In this document: positions 16,421 through 26,967 of the stretch, in pieces
Position numbering within the stretch: the stretch's first letter is position 1
Layout of the letters: each line of letters opens with the position of its first letter
Origin: Paraglaciecola hydrolytica
Lineage (GTDB): Bacteria > Pseudomonadota > Gammaproteobacteria > Enterobacterales > Alteromonadaceae
Direction: 5' to 3'
DNA: 43,938 nucleotides
NCBI RefSeq assembly: GCF_001565895.1
Contig: NZ_LSNE01000005.1
Location: 232,368-276,305 of the forward strand
Made by a program: the position numbers and the translations under genes
The notes under the pieces: generated by a model
Database searches by the model: none
What the model was told of the DNA's origin: nothing
The model's input: only the letters and a program-made list of their open reading frames with translations

Positions 16421-16777
16421 ATGGCAAGAGTAAAACGTGGTGTTGTAGCACGTGCCCGTCACAAAAAGGTACTGAAGCAAGCCAAAGGTTATTACGGAGC
16501 TCGTAGTCGAGTTTATCGTGTTGCTGTCCAGGCAGTAACTAAAGCTGGTCAATATGCATATCGCGACCGTCGTCAGAAAAAACGTCAATTCCGTCAATTG
16601 TGGATTGCACGTATTAACGCTGCCGCACGTCAAAATGGTCTGTCTTACAGCCGTTTCATCAATGGCTTGAAAAAAGCTTCTGTTGAAATCGATCGTAAGA
16701 TTTTGGCCGATATCGCGGTACATGACAAAAACGCATTTAGCGCATTAGTTAATGCTGCTAAAGGTGCATTAGCTTAA
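16421..16777 (+). CDS. rplT: Ribosomal protein bL20
   Basis: A 118-aa basic protein needed early in 50S assembly, and in enterobacteria the repressor of its own operon. It begins [19 protein letters not shown] and contains the conserved [10 protein letters not shown] and [11 protein letters not shown] segments, full length. TAGGAG precedes the start. The transcript ends at the strong terminator at 16807-16836. Confidence 0.98.
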   Translation: MARVKRGVVARARHKKVLKQAKGYYGARSRVYRVAVQAVTKAGQYAYRDRRQKKRQFRQLWIARINAAARQNGLSYSRFINGLKKASVEIDRKILADIAVHDKNAFSALVNAAKGALA

Positions 16778-16806
16778 TATTAAACATTAAGTTTAAGTTC
16801 TTTCGG

Positions 16807-16836
16807 AAAACGGCGAGCAGGATGCTCGCCGTTTTT
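16807..16836 (+). terminator. Intrinsic terminator of the thrS-infC-rpmI-rplT operon
   Basis: AAAACGGCGAGC (16807-16818) and GCTCGCCGTTTT (16824-16835) form a perfect 12-bp stem with a 5-base loop and a T-run. Confidence 0.93.
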
Positions 16837-16985
16837 CGTTTTAAATCCCTAAATCTTCAAGTTAATTCACCATTGTTTTTTATTACATGTTTACGATTCT
16901 TTAAACTCTTTTTGTATCTTTTCATTCGATATATATCTATCCAATTCAAGCAGTTAAAAATGATGGCGCATTTCATGTGTTTACG

Positions 16986-16999
16986 TATAGTGTACTATA
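16986..16999. promoter_or_regulatory. Inverted repeat upstream of the MarR-GNAT gene, possible autoregulatory operator
   Basis: TATAGT-GT-ACTATA, 26 bases before the ATG at 17025. MarR proteins usually repress themselves at such palindromes overlapping their promoter. Confidence 0.4.
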
Positions 17000-17024
17000 T
17001 AAGTAATTATGTAATGGTGAGCTT

Positions 17025-17993
17025 ATGGATTTTTTAGACGAATTAGAAGAATTGGCCTTAGGTACTAGATTAAAGCGTTTAAGCGAAAGAATGCTGACAG
17101 ACGCTGGCAAGGTTTATAAAGCCTTTAATATCGAAGTACAGCCAAAATGGTTTTCCTTGCTGGCTTTAATTGATAAAAGACAAAAAATAAATGTTGTTGA
17201 AGCTTCCCAGTTATTAGGATTAAGCCAGCCCGCAATCAGTCAGTTTTGTCGTCAACTCGAGAAAGAAGGTTTGATTGTCAGCATAATTTGTGAAAATGAC
17301 AGTCGCCGCAGAGTGTTAACCTTAACGGATGTTGGACAACAGCAAGTCGCTAAAATGAAACCAATGTGGTCTGCGGTTACTCAAGCGGCTCAAGAATTAA
17401 GTCGGGAGTTAGATAATGATATTTACCAGGCTATCCGTAAATGTGAACAAGCTTTAACACGTAAATCTTTATTGGATCGTACTTTAGATATTTATCATGA
17501 AACAAGTGATGATCTAGAGTTTGTTAGCTTTGAGCCTAAGTACACTGATGTATTCAGGCAGATAAATGAAGAGTGGATTAATAGCATGTTTGTGCTCGAA
17601 GACAGTGATAAAAACGTTCTCGCGGATCCGGTCAAATATATCATTTCTAAAGGTGGTAAAATTTGGTTAGCAAAACATAAACAACTGGGATTTGTAGGTT
17701 GTTGCGCGCTGGCGAAGAAAAAAGAATTAACCTTTGAGTTAACTAAGATGGCGGTACTTGATTCTGCACGAGGTCTAAAAATAGGTGAGAAATTACTGCG
17801 TTTCACCTTACATGAAGCAGCAAAAATGCCAATGAAACGTTTGTTTTTACTCACCAATAAAAAGTGTCAATCCGCTATTCATTTGTATGAAAAAAATGGT
17901 TTTGTACATGACAGGCATGTCATGGAAGAATTTGGCAGTAATTATGCGCGTTGTGATGTGGCCATGAAATATCTAGCTATTTGGCATAATTAA
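17025..17993 (+). CDS. MarR-type regulator fused to a GNAT acetyltransferase
   Basis: A 322-aa two-domain protein. Residues about 1-150 are a MarR winged helix (LLALIDKRQKINVVEASQLL, then the recognition helix LSQPAISQFCRQLEKEGLI and the wing NDSRRRVLTLT). Residues about 165-322 are a GNAT N-acetyltransferase with the acetyl-CoA loop ARGLKIGEKLL and a C-terminal AIHLYEKNGF segment. Such fusions are widespread, but their substrates are mostly unknown. It sits between rplT and pheS, a place where E. coli has only the pheM leader, with its own upstream palindrome. GGTGAG precedes the ATG. Confidence 0.9.
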   Translation: MDFLDELEELALGTRLKRLSERMLTDAGKVYKAFNIEVQPKWFSLLALIDKRQKINVVEASQLLGLSQPAISQFCRQLEKEGLIVSIICENDSRRRVLTLTDVGQQQVAKMKPMWSAVTQAAQELSRELDNDIYQAIRKCEQALTRKSLLDRTLDIYHETSDDLEFVSFEPKYTDVFRQINEEWINSMFVLEDSDKNVLADPVKYIISKGGKIWLAKHKQLGFVGCCALAKKKELTFELTKMAVLDSARGLKIGEKLLRFTLHEAAKMPMKRLFLLTNKKCQSAIHLYEKNGFVHDRHVMEEFGSNYARCDVAMKYLAIWHN

Positions 17994-18072
17994 TTAGCTA
18001 AGCCATACAGCTACTTTTGGAATAGTTGATTTGTTGCGTCAACCCATAAAATATAGGTGTATAAATTTAACT

Positions 18073-19194
<1,122 letters not shown>

Positions 19195-19208
19195 GTCGGA
19201 TAAAGAAC

Positions 19209-21593
19209 ATGAAATTCAGTGAAAAATGGTTAAGGGAATGGGTAAGTCCTAATATTACTACAGCGCAACTATCTGAACAGCTAAGTATGGCTGGCCTTGA
19301 GGTTGACGGTGTTGAGGCTGTAGCGGGCGAGTTTAGTGGCGTAGTCGTTGGCGAAGTTGTCGAATGTGCTCAGCATCCTGATGCCGATAAATTACGCGTG
19401 ACTAAAGTCAATGTTGGCGAAGCTGAACTACTTGATATCGTCTGTGGTGCGCCTAATTGCCGTCAAGGTTTAAAAGTCATGGTGGCTAAAGTCGGCGCAG
19501 TATTACCAGGTGATTTTAAAATCAAAAAAGCCAAATTACGCGGTCAGGCATCTAACGGTATGTTATGTAGCTTTTCAGAGCTTGGCATTTCAAGTGAGCA
19601 AGAAGGCATAGTTGAATTACCTGCCGATGCTGTCATTGGCGCTGATATTCGCGATTATTTGCAATTAGATGATGTCACAATTGAGGTTGATTTAACTCCT
19701 AACCGTGCAGATTGTTTAGGTCTAAAAGGTCTGGCTCGTGAAGTGGGTGTCTTAAATTCTCTTGCTGTGAATGAGTTTGTCGTTAATCCCGCTGCAGTGA
19801 CTATTAAAGAAACTCGTGGGATTACTTTACAAGCTCCAGCAGATTGCCCTAGGTACTTGGGACGTATAATCAAAAACATCAATTTGAATAGCACTACACC
19901 CTTGTGGATGGTTGAAAAACTGCGTCGTTCAGGCATACGAAGCATTGATCCTGTAGTTGATGTGACTAACTTTGTATTGTTGGAACTTGGTCATCCTATG
20001 CACGCCTTTGATAACGATAAGTTACAGGGTGACATTAATGTACGTTTGGCTAACAAAGGCGAAAAACTGACCTTGTTGGACGAAAACGAAGTCGAGTTAA
20101 ACGCAGAAACCTTAGTAATCGCTGACCAAGATAAAGCCTTAGCCATGGCCGGTATTTTTGGTGGTTTAGATTCTGGTGTTAGTGAAGTTACCAAAGATAT
20201 ATTTTTAGAAAGCGCGTTTTTTGCGCCAGATATGATCCGCGGTAAAGCACGTCGTTATGGCTTACATACTGATGCATCTCATCGTTATGAGCGTGGTGTC
20301 GATCCACAATTACAACGCACAGCTATGGAACGCGCCACCGGTTTATTACTTGAGATTGTGGGGGGGCAAGCTGGCCCTATCGTGGAAGCGGTAAGTGAAG
20401 AGCATATTCCACAAGCTAAACAAGTTAGCCTGCGCCAAACACGTTTAACTAAAGTCTTAGGTTTGGCTATCTCTGCCGACAAGGTCACGGATATTCTCAA
20501 ACGTTTAGGTTTTGAAGTGAGCTTTAAGGATGCAATCTGGACGGCTTTAGTGCCTGCCTATCGTTTTGATATCAGTATTGAAGAAGATCTGATCGAAGAA
20601 ATTGCGCGGGTGTTTGGTTATAACTCCATCCCTAACATCGCGCCTGTTGCTAGTTTGCAGATGTCAAAACACCAAGAGCAAAAAATTCAAATAAGTGAAT
20701 TAAAACGTTGTTTGGTGAATAACGACTATCAGGAAGCAATTACCTATTCTTTTGTCGATCCTAAAGTGCAGACGCTGTTGTTCCCGGATGTGCAACCCTT
20801 AGTGTTGCCCCATCCGATTTCAGTTGAAATGTCGTCTATGCGGGTCAGTTTATGGCCAGGTTTGTTACAAGCGGTATCTTACAATCAAAAACGTCAGCAA
20901 GGCCGAGTCAGATTATTTGAATCAGGTTTACGTTTTATTCCTGACAGTAGTGAAAAAACCGGCGTAAACCAACAAGCAGTGATTGGTGGTGTAGTAACAG
21001 GTTTAGTCAGTGATGAACATTGGGGGCAAGCAACTCGTCCCGTTGACTTTTTTGACCTTAAAGCCGATGTTGAACGTTTGCTCGCGATGACAGGACGTAA
21101 TGATTTTCGTTTTGAACAGTGTAGCCATAGTGCCTTACATTCTGGGCAGTCTGCGGCGATTTATAGTCAACAACAGTGCATTGGTTTTATTGGCGCTATT
21201 CATCCACAATTTGAGAAAAAATTGGGTTTAAGTGGTCGAACTTTTGTATTTGAGTTGGAAATTTCCTTGTTAGGGCTAAAAAAATTGCCTCAAGCGAAAG
21301 AAATTTCAAAATTTCCAGCAAATCGACGTGACATTGCAATCGTTGTAGACGATGATAAAGTTGTTGGCGAAATATTGAGTTGTATAGAAAAATTTGGCGC
21401 AAATCAACTAGTTGGCCTAAACTTGTTCGACGTGTATCGAGGGAAGGGAATTGCTCCCGGCTATAAGAGTCTGGCGATATCGCTAACTTTACAAGATAAA
21501 ACCAGAACACTTGAAGAACACGAAATTCAAACAATAGTTGATGGCATTCTGACAGAGTTGTCAGAAAAATTTGGGGCATCTTTGAGGGATTGA
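19209..21593 (+). CDS. pheT: Phenylalanyl-tRNA synthetase beta subunit
   Basis: The 794-aa tRNA-binding and editing subunit (E. coli 795). Domains in order: B1, EMAP-like tRNA-binding domain (about 40-150, with [15 protein letters not shown]), B3/B4 editing domain (about 210-385), B5 (about 400-475, [14 protein letters not shown]), the inactive synthetase core and the C-terminal FDX-ACB anticodon domain (about 700-794, [13 protein letters not shown]). Intact. Only four bases separate it from ihfA, the same order as in E. coli. Confidence 0.98.
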   Translation: MKFSEKWLREWVSPNITTAQLSEQLSMAGLEVDGVEAVAGEFSGVVVGEVVECAQHPDADKLRVTKVNVGEAELLDIVCGAPNCRQGLKVMVAKVGAVLPGDFKIKKAKLRGQASNGMLCSFSELGISSEQEGIVELPADAVIGADIRDYLQLDDVTIEVDLTPNRADCLGLKGLAREVGVLNSLAVNEFVVNPAAVTIKETRGITLQAPADCPRYLGRIIKNINLNSTTPLWMVEKLRRSGIRSIDPVVDVTNFVLLELGHPMHAFDNDKLQGDINVRLANKGEKLTLLDENEVELNAETLVIADQDKALAMAGIFGGLDSGVSEVTKDIFLESAFFAPDMIRGKARRYGLHTDASHRYERGVDPQLQRTAMERATGLLLEIVGGQAGPIVEAVSEEHIPQAKQVSLRQTRLTKVLGLAISADKVTDILKRLGFEVSFKDAIWTALVPAYRFDISIEEDLIEEIARVFGYNSIPNIAPVASLQMSKHQEQKIQISELKRCLVNNDYQEAITYSFVDPKVQTLLFPDVQPLVLPHPISVEMSSMRVSLWPGLLQAVSYNQKRQQGRVRLFESGLRFIPDSSEKTGVNQQAVIGGVVTGLVSDEHWGQATRPVDFFDLKADVERLLAMTGRNDFRFEQCSHSALHSGQSAAIYSQQQCIGFIGAIHPQFEKKLGLSGRTFVFELEISLLGLKKLPQAKEISKFPANRRDIAIVVDDDKVVGEILSCIEKFGANQLVGLNLFDVYRGKGIAPGYKSLAISLTLQDKTRTLEEHEIQTIVDGILTELSEKFGASLRD

Positions 21594-21597
21594 CGAA

Positions 21598-21894
21598 ATG
21601 GCGTTAACCAAAGCCGAAATGGCAGAACACTTATTTGAAAAATTAGGTATTAATAAGCGCGATGCTAAAGAACTCGTTGAAACGTTTTTTGAGCAAGTTC
21701 GTGAGGCTTTAGAATCTGGTGAGCAAGTGAAATTATCAGGATTTGGTAATTTTGATTTGCGCCAGAAAAATGAAAGACCTGGTCGTAACCCAAAAACGGG
21801 TGAAGATATTCCGATTAAAGCGCGTCGTGTAGTCACTTTTAGACCTGGGCAAAAACTAAAAAGCCGGGTTGAGAATACTAAACCTATCGAGTAA
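21598..21894 (+). CDS. ihfA: Integration host factor alpha subunit
   Basis: A 98-aa DNA-bending nucleoid protein that pairs with IhfB. It begins [17 protein letters not shown] and contains [12 protein letters not shown] and the DNA-contacting arm [26 protein letters not shown], nearly identical to E. coli IhfA. Its position directly after pheT is conserved in gammaproteobacteria. The operon ends at the terminator just downstream. Confidence 0.98.
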   Translation: MALTKAEMAEHLFEKLGINKRDAKELVETFFEQVREALESGEQVKLSGFGNFDLRQKNERPGRNPKTGEDIPIKARRVVTFRPGQKLKSRVENTKPIE

Positions 21895-21908
21895 TTTATC
21901 CTGTGTAC

Positions 21909-21937
21909 AAAAAAACCGGCTTTAGCCGGTTTTTTTA
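21909..21937. terminator. Bidirectional intrinsic terminator between ihfA and the aminotransferase gene
   Basis: ACCGGC and GCCGGT form the core of the stem around loop TTTA, flanked by A's on the left and T's on the right, so it can end transcripts from both converging genes. Confidence 0.92.
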
Positions 21938-21949
21938 TATTACGCAAAT

Positions 21950-23140
21950 TTAGAGCACAGAAACTAAAGATTTAGCTAGGCTATCAACATTTTTAAGGCT
22001 GATACCTGCAATGTTTACGCGGCTCGATTCAACAAAATAAACGCTGTGTTTGTCACGCATGGCGATAACTTGCTCAGGTGAAATACACAAATAAGAAAAC
22101 ATGCCTTTTTGTTGTTTAACAAATTCGAAGTCTTGCTGAGCACCATATTCTTTTAGTTTAGAGACTAACAAACCACGTAAGTCCTGCATGCGGCTGCGCA
22201 TCATTTCAACTTCAGCCATCCACTCAGTACGCAAATCTGGTTGACGCAATACGATGTCTACTAAAGCTCCGCCGTAAGAGGGAGGCATAGAATAAATTGC
22301 ACGTGCAATCGATTGAATTTGAGTTTGGATAGCATTACGCACAGTGCTGTTAGCTGTGACCATCAGGGCCAAACCGACACGCTCACGGTATAAACCAAAG
22401 TTTTTTGAACAAGAGGCAGCAATTATTACTTCAGGCAAATTATTAACTAACAAACGTGTACCGTAAGCATCGTCTTCTAAACTGTCACCAAAACCTAAAT
22501 AAGCGACATCGATAAAAGGAATAAACCCAGTTTTTTGAGCTAACTCAAGCACGGTTTGCCATTGCTCTTTGGTTAAATCAGCCCCAGTAGGGTTGTGACA
22601 GCAACCGTGTAACAATACGATGTCACCCGCTTTGACGTTTTGTAAACACTCAACCATGGCATCAAACTTAATACTGGCTTTGGCTTTGTCGAAGTAAGGG
22701 TAGGTCTCAATTTTTAAGCCCGCATTACCGATTAATGGAATGTGGTTGGCCCACGTTGGATCGCTTACCCACACTGTGGTGTCAGGCTTACAACGTTTAA
22801 TTAACTCAGACAAAATACGCAAAGCACCACATCCACCGGGCGCTTGTACTCCAGCAACGCGATTTTCCAATACTGCTTTGTTACCTTTACCCAGTAATAA
22901 CTCGGTTAAGCCATCAATAAAACCCTGTACACCCTGTGGCGTGATATAGGTTTTAGACTCTTCGGTATTTAATAAGATCTGTTGAGCTTTAGCGATTGAA
23001 TTGAGGATAGGTGTACGACCTTCCTCATCCTTATAAACACCTACGCCTAAATCAATTTTTAATGGATTGGGATCGGCTTTAAATGCGGTTGATAAACCTA
23101 AAATAGGATCGGCGGGAAGTTGTGGTAATACTTCAAACAT
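21950..23140 (-). CDS. Aromatic amino acid / aspartate aminotransferase (class I)
   Basis: A 396-aa PLP enzyme, the exact length of the AspC/TyrB group. It shows DLGVGVYKDEEG near the N-terminus, SDPTWANH, the CCHNPTGADLT segment, FIDVAYLGFG and the PLP lysine K246 in SCSKNFGLYRERVG. It interconverts aspartate or aromatic amino acids with their 2-keto acids using 2-oxoglutarate. Aspartate versus tyrosine/phenylalanine preference cannot be settled by eye. The ATG at 23140 has GAGGAACC upstream; the frame open to 23152 begins with a TTG that overlaps this ribosome site. Confidence 0.92.
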   Translation of the reverse strand: MFEVLPQLPADPILGLSTAFKADPNPLKIDLGVGVYKDEEGRTPILNSIAKAQQILLNTEESKTYITPQGVQGFIDGLTELLLGKGNKAVLENRVAGVQAPGGCGALRILSELIKRCKPDTTVWVSDPTWANHIPLIGNAGLKIETYPYFDKAKASIKFDAMVECLQNVKAGDIVLLHGCCHNPTGADLTKEQWQTVLELAQKTGFIPFIDVAYLGFGDSLEDDAYGTRLLVNNLPEVIIAASCSKNFGLYRERVGLALMVTANSTVRNAIQTQIQSIARAIYSMPPSYGGALVDIVLRQPDLRTEWMAEVEMMRSRMQDLRGLLVSKLKEYGAQQDFEFVKQQKGMFSYLCISPEQVIAMRDKHSVYFVESSRVNIAGISLKNVDSLAKSLVSVL

Positions 23141-23226
23141 AAGGTTCCTCAAAAACAGGCTAAATTAGGAAAGCACAAGGGGCGACATTATGCCATCGAC
23201 GTGAGAAATTTCGAGAGGAAATACGT

Positions 23227-23988
23227 CTAATTTATATCGAATTCAAAATTTTGTGCAGAAACGCACAATGCGTCTTGAGAAAATGTTCTTTCACTCCAAC
23301 TTACACGTTGTTGTGTATCAATTTTTAAGATAGTGGATGAGCGTGTGCCATAGTCTTGGCCATGAATAAATATTGATGAAAGTTTACGCTCCCATTCAAG
23401 TGGAACACCGGTTTGCGGAAGTTCAGCGTCAGTTGCCTTTGTACTATCGAGTAATAAAGCGAATAGTTCATCATCCTCTATGTCTAGTGCTTTTTGACAA
23501 TAGTGATTTAAGCTTTTAATACCTTTAGTAACCTTTGGCCAAGGAATGTTTACGCTAGCATTGGATAAACCAAAGACACCGCTTCCCAAGTCACTCAGTT
23601 GATTGAGTTGATTATTGTATATCTGCAATCTATTCCAGCGACCAAATAACAAGTTGTAACCGTTATATTGATTACGGGCAGTTTGCATGAGGGGAACAGA
23701 ATAGTCATCTGCTTGTTCGAGATAGTGTTTAACTAACATGCCACGACTAATGACATCGTTTTTTATTGTTTGCGGCGCCCGGATATTAGTGATGGCGGCG
23801 ATATGGCCTTGAGTATTCACCCCCATCCAAGTACCTCCGGCTTGTTGGTCAAGGCCCGCTAAAATAGTGGGGGAGGAAGACCAAAAATGCGAGGGAGTAG
23901 TAGGACGCTTAAAAAATTCATCGCGATTAGCCGCAATAATAAGCGGGTAGTGCTTATGTTGGTTTACCGCGATAAATAGTATGCACAT
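23227..23988 (-). CDS. NRDE-family protein (TANGO2-like)
   Basis: A 253-aa protein starting MCILF with Cys at position 2 and the defining ANRDEFFKRPT motif at about 20-30, then AGGTWMGVN and the C-terminal YGTRSSTIL. The family is related to eukaryotic TANGO2, with suggested roles in haem or lipid handling; the N-terminal Cys resembles an Ntn-hydrolase nucleophile. Biochemical function is not established. It starts 9 bases after the FHA-protein gene and is probably the third gene of a protease-FHA-NRDE transcript. Confidence 0.88.
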   Translation of the reverse strand: MCILFIAVNQHKHYPLIIAANRDEFFKRPTTPSHFWSSSPTILAGLDQQAGGTWMGVNTQGHIAAITNIRAPQTIKNDVISRGMLVKHYLEQADDYSVPLMQTARNQYNGYNLLFGRWNRLQIYNNQLNQLSDLGSGVFGLSNASVNIPWPKVTKGIKSLNHYCQKALDIEDDELFALLLDSTKATDAELPQTGVPLEWERKLSSIFIHGQDYGTRSSTILKIDTQQRVSWSERTFSQDALCVSAQNFEFDIN

Positions 23989-23997
23989 TAACGTTAT

Positions 23998-24954
23998 CTA
24001 GTCTTTTTTCATTTTGTCCAGTTTGCTAAAAAGCCTTTGAGAATTATCAATAAACTTCTCAGTTTCAAAGGCTTTGGTAAAGTTATAGGCCGGAGCCAAC
24101 AAGGTTGCATCGTAGTTTGGACTGCTATCAAATTCACCGGTATTTAAAAAACCGAAGGTAAACAGTGGCGCCAAAATTAAAAAAGATAGACTTAAGGCAA
24201 TAATATTGCGGCGTTTTGTGGCTTGATGAAAAGCAATAAACAAACTGAGCCAAATAAAACCACTTAGTAATATGCCAAATATGACAAATTCAATAAACGC
24301 AAACCAAGCTCCAGGGTTGACATTAAATACCACTATTTTTTGCAACAAGCTAAGCACGTAAAAAACTAACGTAATTAATAAGGTTAGGTTGATCTGATTA
24401 ACGATATGGCTTTCTTTCTTAACCACTTTAGCTAATATCGCAAAACTGAGAGGCCATAAACTGAACAGGGCTAATTGACCTAACTGCGCAGGTAAAACCG
24501 CGATTAACTTAAATTCTTTGACGCTATCAATGTATTCAGATAGCAATAAATAACTGATACATAAAAAGGATAAACACACAGCTAAAAACGCCTTGTTTAA
24601 CCAATTTAGATTTTCTTCCAATTCACTTAAGGGCATTGCCCGTGGTAGAGGGGCCTTGGTATCAATTATGCGCAGGTGAGTGCGGCCAATTTTGATGACA
24701 TCATTGGGGCTTAAAGTTGCCTGAGTAACAAATTTATTATTGATTTTTATGCCGTTGGTAGACTGGCAATCATTAACCATCAAAAGACCCGACTCCGGAT
24801 CGATGGCCACCAACATGTGACTAGGGCAGACGTAGGGATCATCTAATCTTAAATCGTTATTAAAATCTCGACCTACACATACATAATCCTGCTCAAACTT
24901 ATAGTGTTTAAGTGGGATGTTTTTACGAGATAAAAGCTCTAACACTATTGCCAT
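23998..24954 (-). CDS. FHA-domain membrane protein
   Basis: A 318-aa protein: N-terminal cytoplasmic FHA domain (about 5-97) followed by some five membrane helices (between about 115 and 285) and a short tail. The FHA fold is marked by VGR (R29, the phosphate-binding Arg), H46, N67-G68 and the strand pattern to IGRTHLRIID. The Ser normally three residues before the His is Cys43 here (CPSH), so phosphothreonine binding may be altered. Its ATG overlaps the 3' end of the upstream protease gene by 10 bases, implying translational coupling. A membrane sensor or scaffold working with that protease is inference. Confidence 0.85.
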   Translation of the reverse strand: MAIVLELLSRKNIPLKHYKFEQDYVCVGRDFNNDLRLDDPYVCPSHMLVAIDPESGLLMVNDCQSTNGIKINNKFVTQATLSPNDVIKIGRTHLRIIDTKAPLPRAMPLSELEENLNWLNKAFLAVCLSFLCISYLLLSEYIDSVKEFKLIAVLPAQLGQLALFSLWPLSFAILAKVVKKESHIVNQINLTLLITLVFYVLSLLQKIVVFNVNPGAWFAFIEFVIFGILLSGFIWLSLFIAFHQATKRRNIIALSLSFLILAPLFTFGFLNTGEFDSSPNYDATLLAPAYNFTKAFETEKFIDNSQRLFSKLDKMKKD

Positions 24955-26201
24955 GCGACTGCATCCATAAATTGTTTAGTAAAACTCAGTGCAGAATCTT
25001 TGGCGACACCGGCTAGCGTGAAATGACTAATAAGCCCTTGTTGATCATGATCAAGTGTGGCCCCGATAAATAGCACATCATAAAGTCCGTCAAATTCTTT
25101 GTAAGCACGCAGACATAGTATGGTTTTGCTATTTACCTGATGAATATTAATCACTTTGTTATGTTCACATTGATAGTTGGTGACATCAGTTTTGGTGGCC
25201 ATATTACCAGCACCTGCACCAACTAAACTTTTACTGTATAAGGAATAAAAACGATGTTGGCCGAGTTCTTTGCCGCTTAACCATTCAAATTCCAACTCAA
25301 TTCCGCCAGTGCGTAAACCTCCATTTAAAAAGATTTGTTCATCTAAGCGGCAACGGTTTTCTACCGACAAAAACAGCGCTTCATTATCATTAGTATTAGA
25401 ATCGCCCCAACAAGACAAAAACTCGCCAATTTTGGTTGGCACGCTGGCTTCACCCAAAGAGCTTTTTTGCCATGTGGTATTTTGCAATTGTGTAATGATT
25501 TCTGCTTGATTTGCCATTAACTGCTGTTGGATATTATTTTTAAATTGATCTATTGCGAGTATTTCATCCTGATGTTTTGCGGCTAAACGCTGCACTTTAT
25601 TCAGGGGTATAAGAAAGCCAATTTGGTTGCCTGCGGTGGCTACGTTAACTCCAACCACTTCACCAAGTGCGTTTACTACAGGGCCACCGCTCATACCAGG
25701 GTTTATCGCGCCGGTAAAATGAATACGCTGATAAAAACTGTTCTTTTTTATACCGTTAAAGGTGCCAGGTACTACTATCATGCCCAGATCATGAGGATTA
25801 CCAAGGGAGTAGATAGTTTCTCCTTGGCCGGGTAATTCATTGGCGATATTGAAAGTGTCTTCATTTTCAGTCGTGCTGGTTTTACGTACTAGCGCTAGAT
25901 CATTCACTACATCAAAATTGATTAAGGCTAAGGTGCCATTACTGCCGTCGTTACTCAGATATTCAATCCGGTATTTTTCAGGAGTAAAGACGTATTCAGA
26001 CACCACATGATAGTTGGTGAGTATATTGCCTTGTTGATCAATCTGAAATCCAGAGCCAATCGAGGATTTATTACCCGATTCTAATTCTATAATTCGAATT
26101 TGATAAAGGGCTGATTGATAATGACTAAATAGGTTTTGCGCGGTTTGTTGACTTTGAGCGTGTGCACTAAAAATGAACAACAGAACTAAAAAACGTCTCA
26201 A
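24945..26201 (-). CDS. Secreted trypsin-like serine protease (S1, HtrA-like catalytic domain, no PDZ)
   Basis: A 418-aa protein with signal peptide (MRRFLVLLFIFSAHAQS, cleavage near residue 17) and a trypsin-type domain with the complete triad H65 (LTNYHVV), D101 (VVNDLALV) and S171 (NPGMSGGPVV). The C-terminal half (about 215-418) is not a PDZ domain; it carries four cysteines (SCWG, NRCRL, YQCEH, ILCLR) that could make two disulfides and was not recognised. The start is a TTG at 26201 with AGGAAG upstream, kept because it gives the signal peptide. It overlaps the FHA gene by 10 bases and should act in the periplasm. Confidence 0.87.
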   Translation of the reverse strand: MRRFLVLLFIFSAHAQSQQTAQNLFSHYQSALYQIRIIELESGNKSSIGSGFQIDQQGNILTNYHVVSEYVFTPEKYRIEYLSNDGSNGTLALINFDVVNDLALVRKTSTTENEDTFNIANELPGQGETIYSLGNPHDLGMIVVPGTFNGIKKNSFYQRIHFTGAINPGMSGGPVVNALGEVVGVNVATAGNQIGFLIPLNKVQRLAAKHQDEILAIDQFKNNIQQQLMANQAEIITQLQNTTWQKSSLGEASVPTKIGEFLSCWGDSNTNDNEALFLSVENRCRLDEQIFLNGGLRTGGIELEFEWLSGKELGQHRFYSLYSKSLVGAGAGNMATKTDVTNYQCEHNKVINIHQVNSKTILCLRAYKEFDGLYDVLFIGATLDHDQQGLISHFTLAGVAKDSALSFTKQFMDAVAWQ

Positions 26202-26334
26202 TAGGGTTCTTCCTGTAGATAAAATAGTTTGGCAAGTGATGAAACGACTTACACTAAGACTAAGTGGAGTCTCGACAAAACGGGTCAGTTAAGCGAACAT
26301 TGCGCCAGTTTAAATTGCACAAGCCAAAATTGAA

Positions 26335-26967
26335 ATGGCAAATCCATTAAATACTCCGATTCTATCTGATGATATTCCGCGCATCGGCAATAAATTTAGT
26401 TGTTGGTTAGGCACCAGTGTACTTAACCTTATGGGCTGGCGTTATGCCGGTGAGTTTCCGAGTCATGCAAAAATGATTGTGGCAGTGGCACCACATACCT
26501 CTAATTGGGATTTTATCATCGGTTTGGCTGTCGCCTTTAATCTGCGTTTGAAAATCACTTTTTTTGGCAAACACAGTTTGTTTATGCCGCCCTTTGGTGC
26601 TTTGTTACGTCGCTGTGGAGGATTGCCCGTTGAACGCTCTAAGGCTCATGGCGTAGTAGACCAAATGGCTGATGCCATGAGGAGGGCCGATAAAATGGTG
26701 CTGTGTATTGCGCCAGAAGGGACTCGTAGTCGTATCGAGCGTTGGAAAACCGGTTTTTTACATATTGCACACAAAGCTGAAGTGCCAGTATTTTTAGTAG
26801 CACTTGATTATAAGAAAAAACAGATTGAATTTGGTCCCTCGCTCAATATCGGTGAAGATATACAATATGAGTTAAATCGCATTTATAGCCATTATCAAAC
26901 GGTAGAGGCTAAATATCCTGATAGAGTCGCAACTATAGTAGTACCGCAAACCGGAGAACAAGATTGA
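26335..26967 (+). CDS. Lysophospholipid acyltransferase family protein (PlsC-like)
   Basis: A 210-aa acyltransferase. It has the H-x4-D catalytic motif (H54-TSNW-D59), FGKHSLF, and the acceptor-binding PEGTRS (127-132). Such enzymes transfer acyl chains to lysophosphatidate or related lysolipids at the inner membrane. The exact acceptor is unknown. Only a weak ribosome site precedes the ATG at 26335. Its last four bases overlap the TTG start of the next gene. Confidence 0.88.
   Translation: MANPLNTPILSDDIPRIGNKFSCWLGTSVLNLMGWRYAGEFPSHAKMIVAVAPHTSNWDFIIGLAVAFNLRLKITFFGKHSLFMPPFGALLRRCGGLPVERSKAHGVVDQMADAMRRADKMVLCIAPEGTRSRIERWKTGFLHIAHKAEVPVFLVALDYKKKQIEFGPSLNIGEDIQYELNRIYSHYQTVEAKYPDRVATIVVPQTGEQD

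Noticed and set aside
16822-17037. 71-codon ORF after rplT
   Set aside because: It starts inside the terminator hairpin, is rich in AT-derived residues and overlaps the next gene's start.
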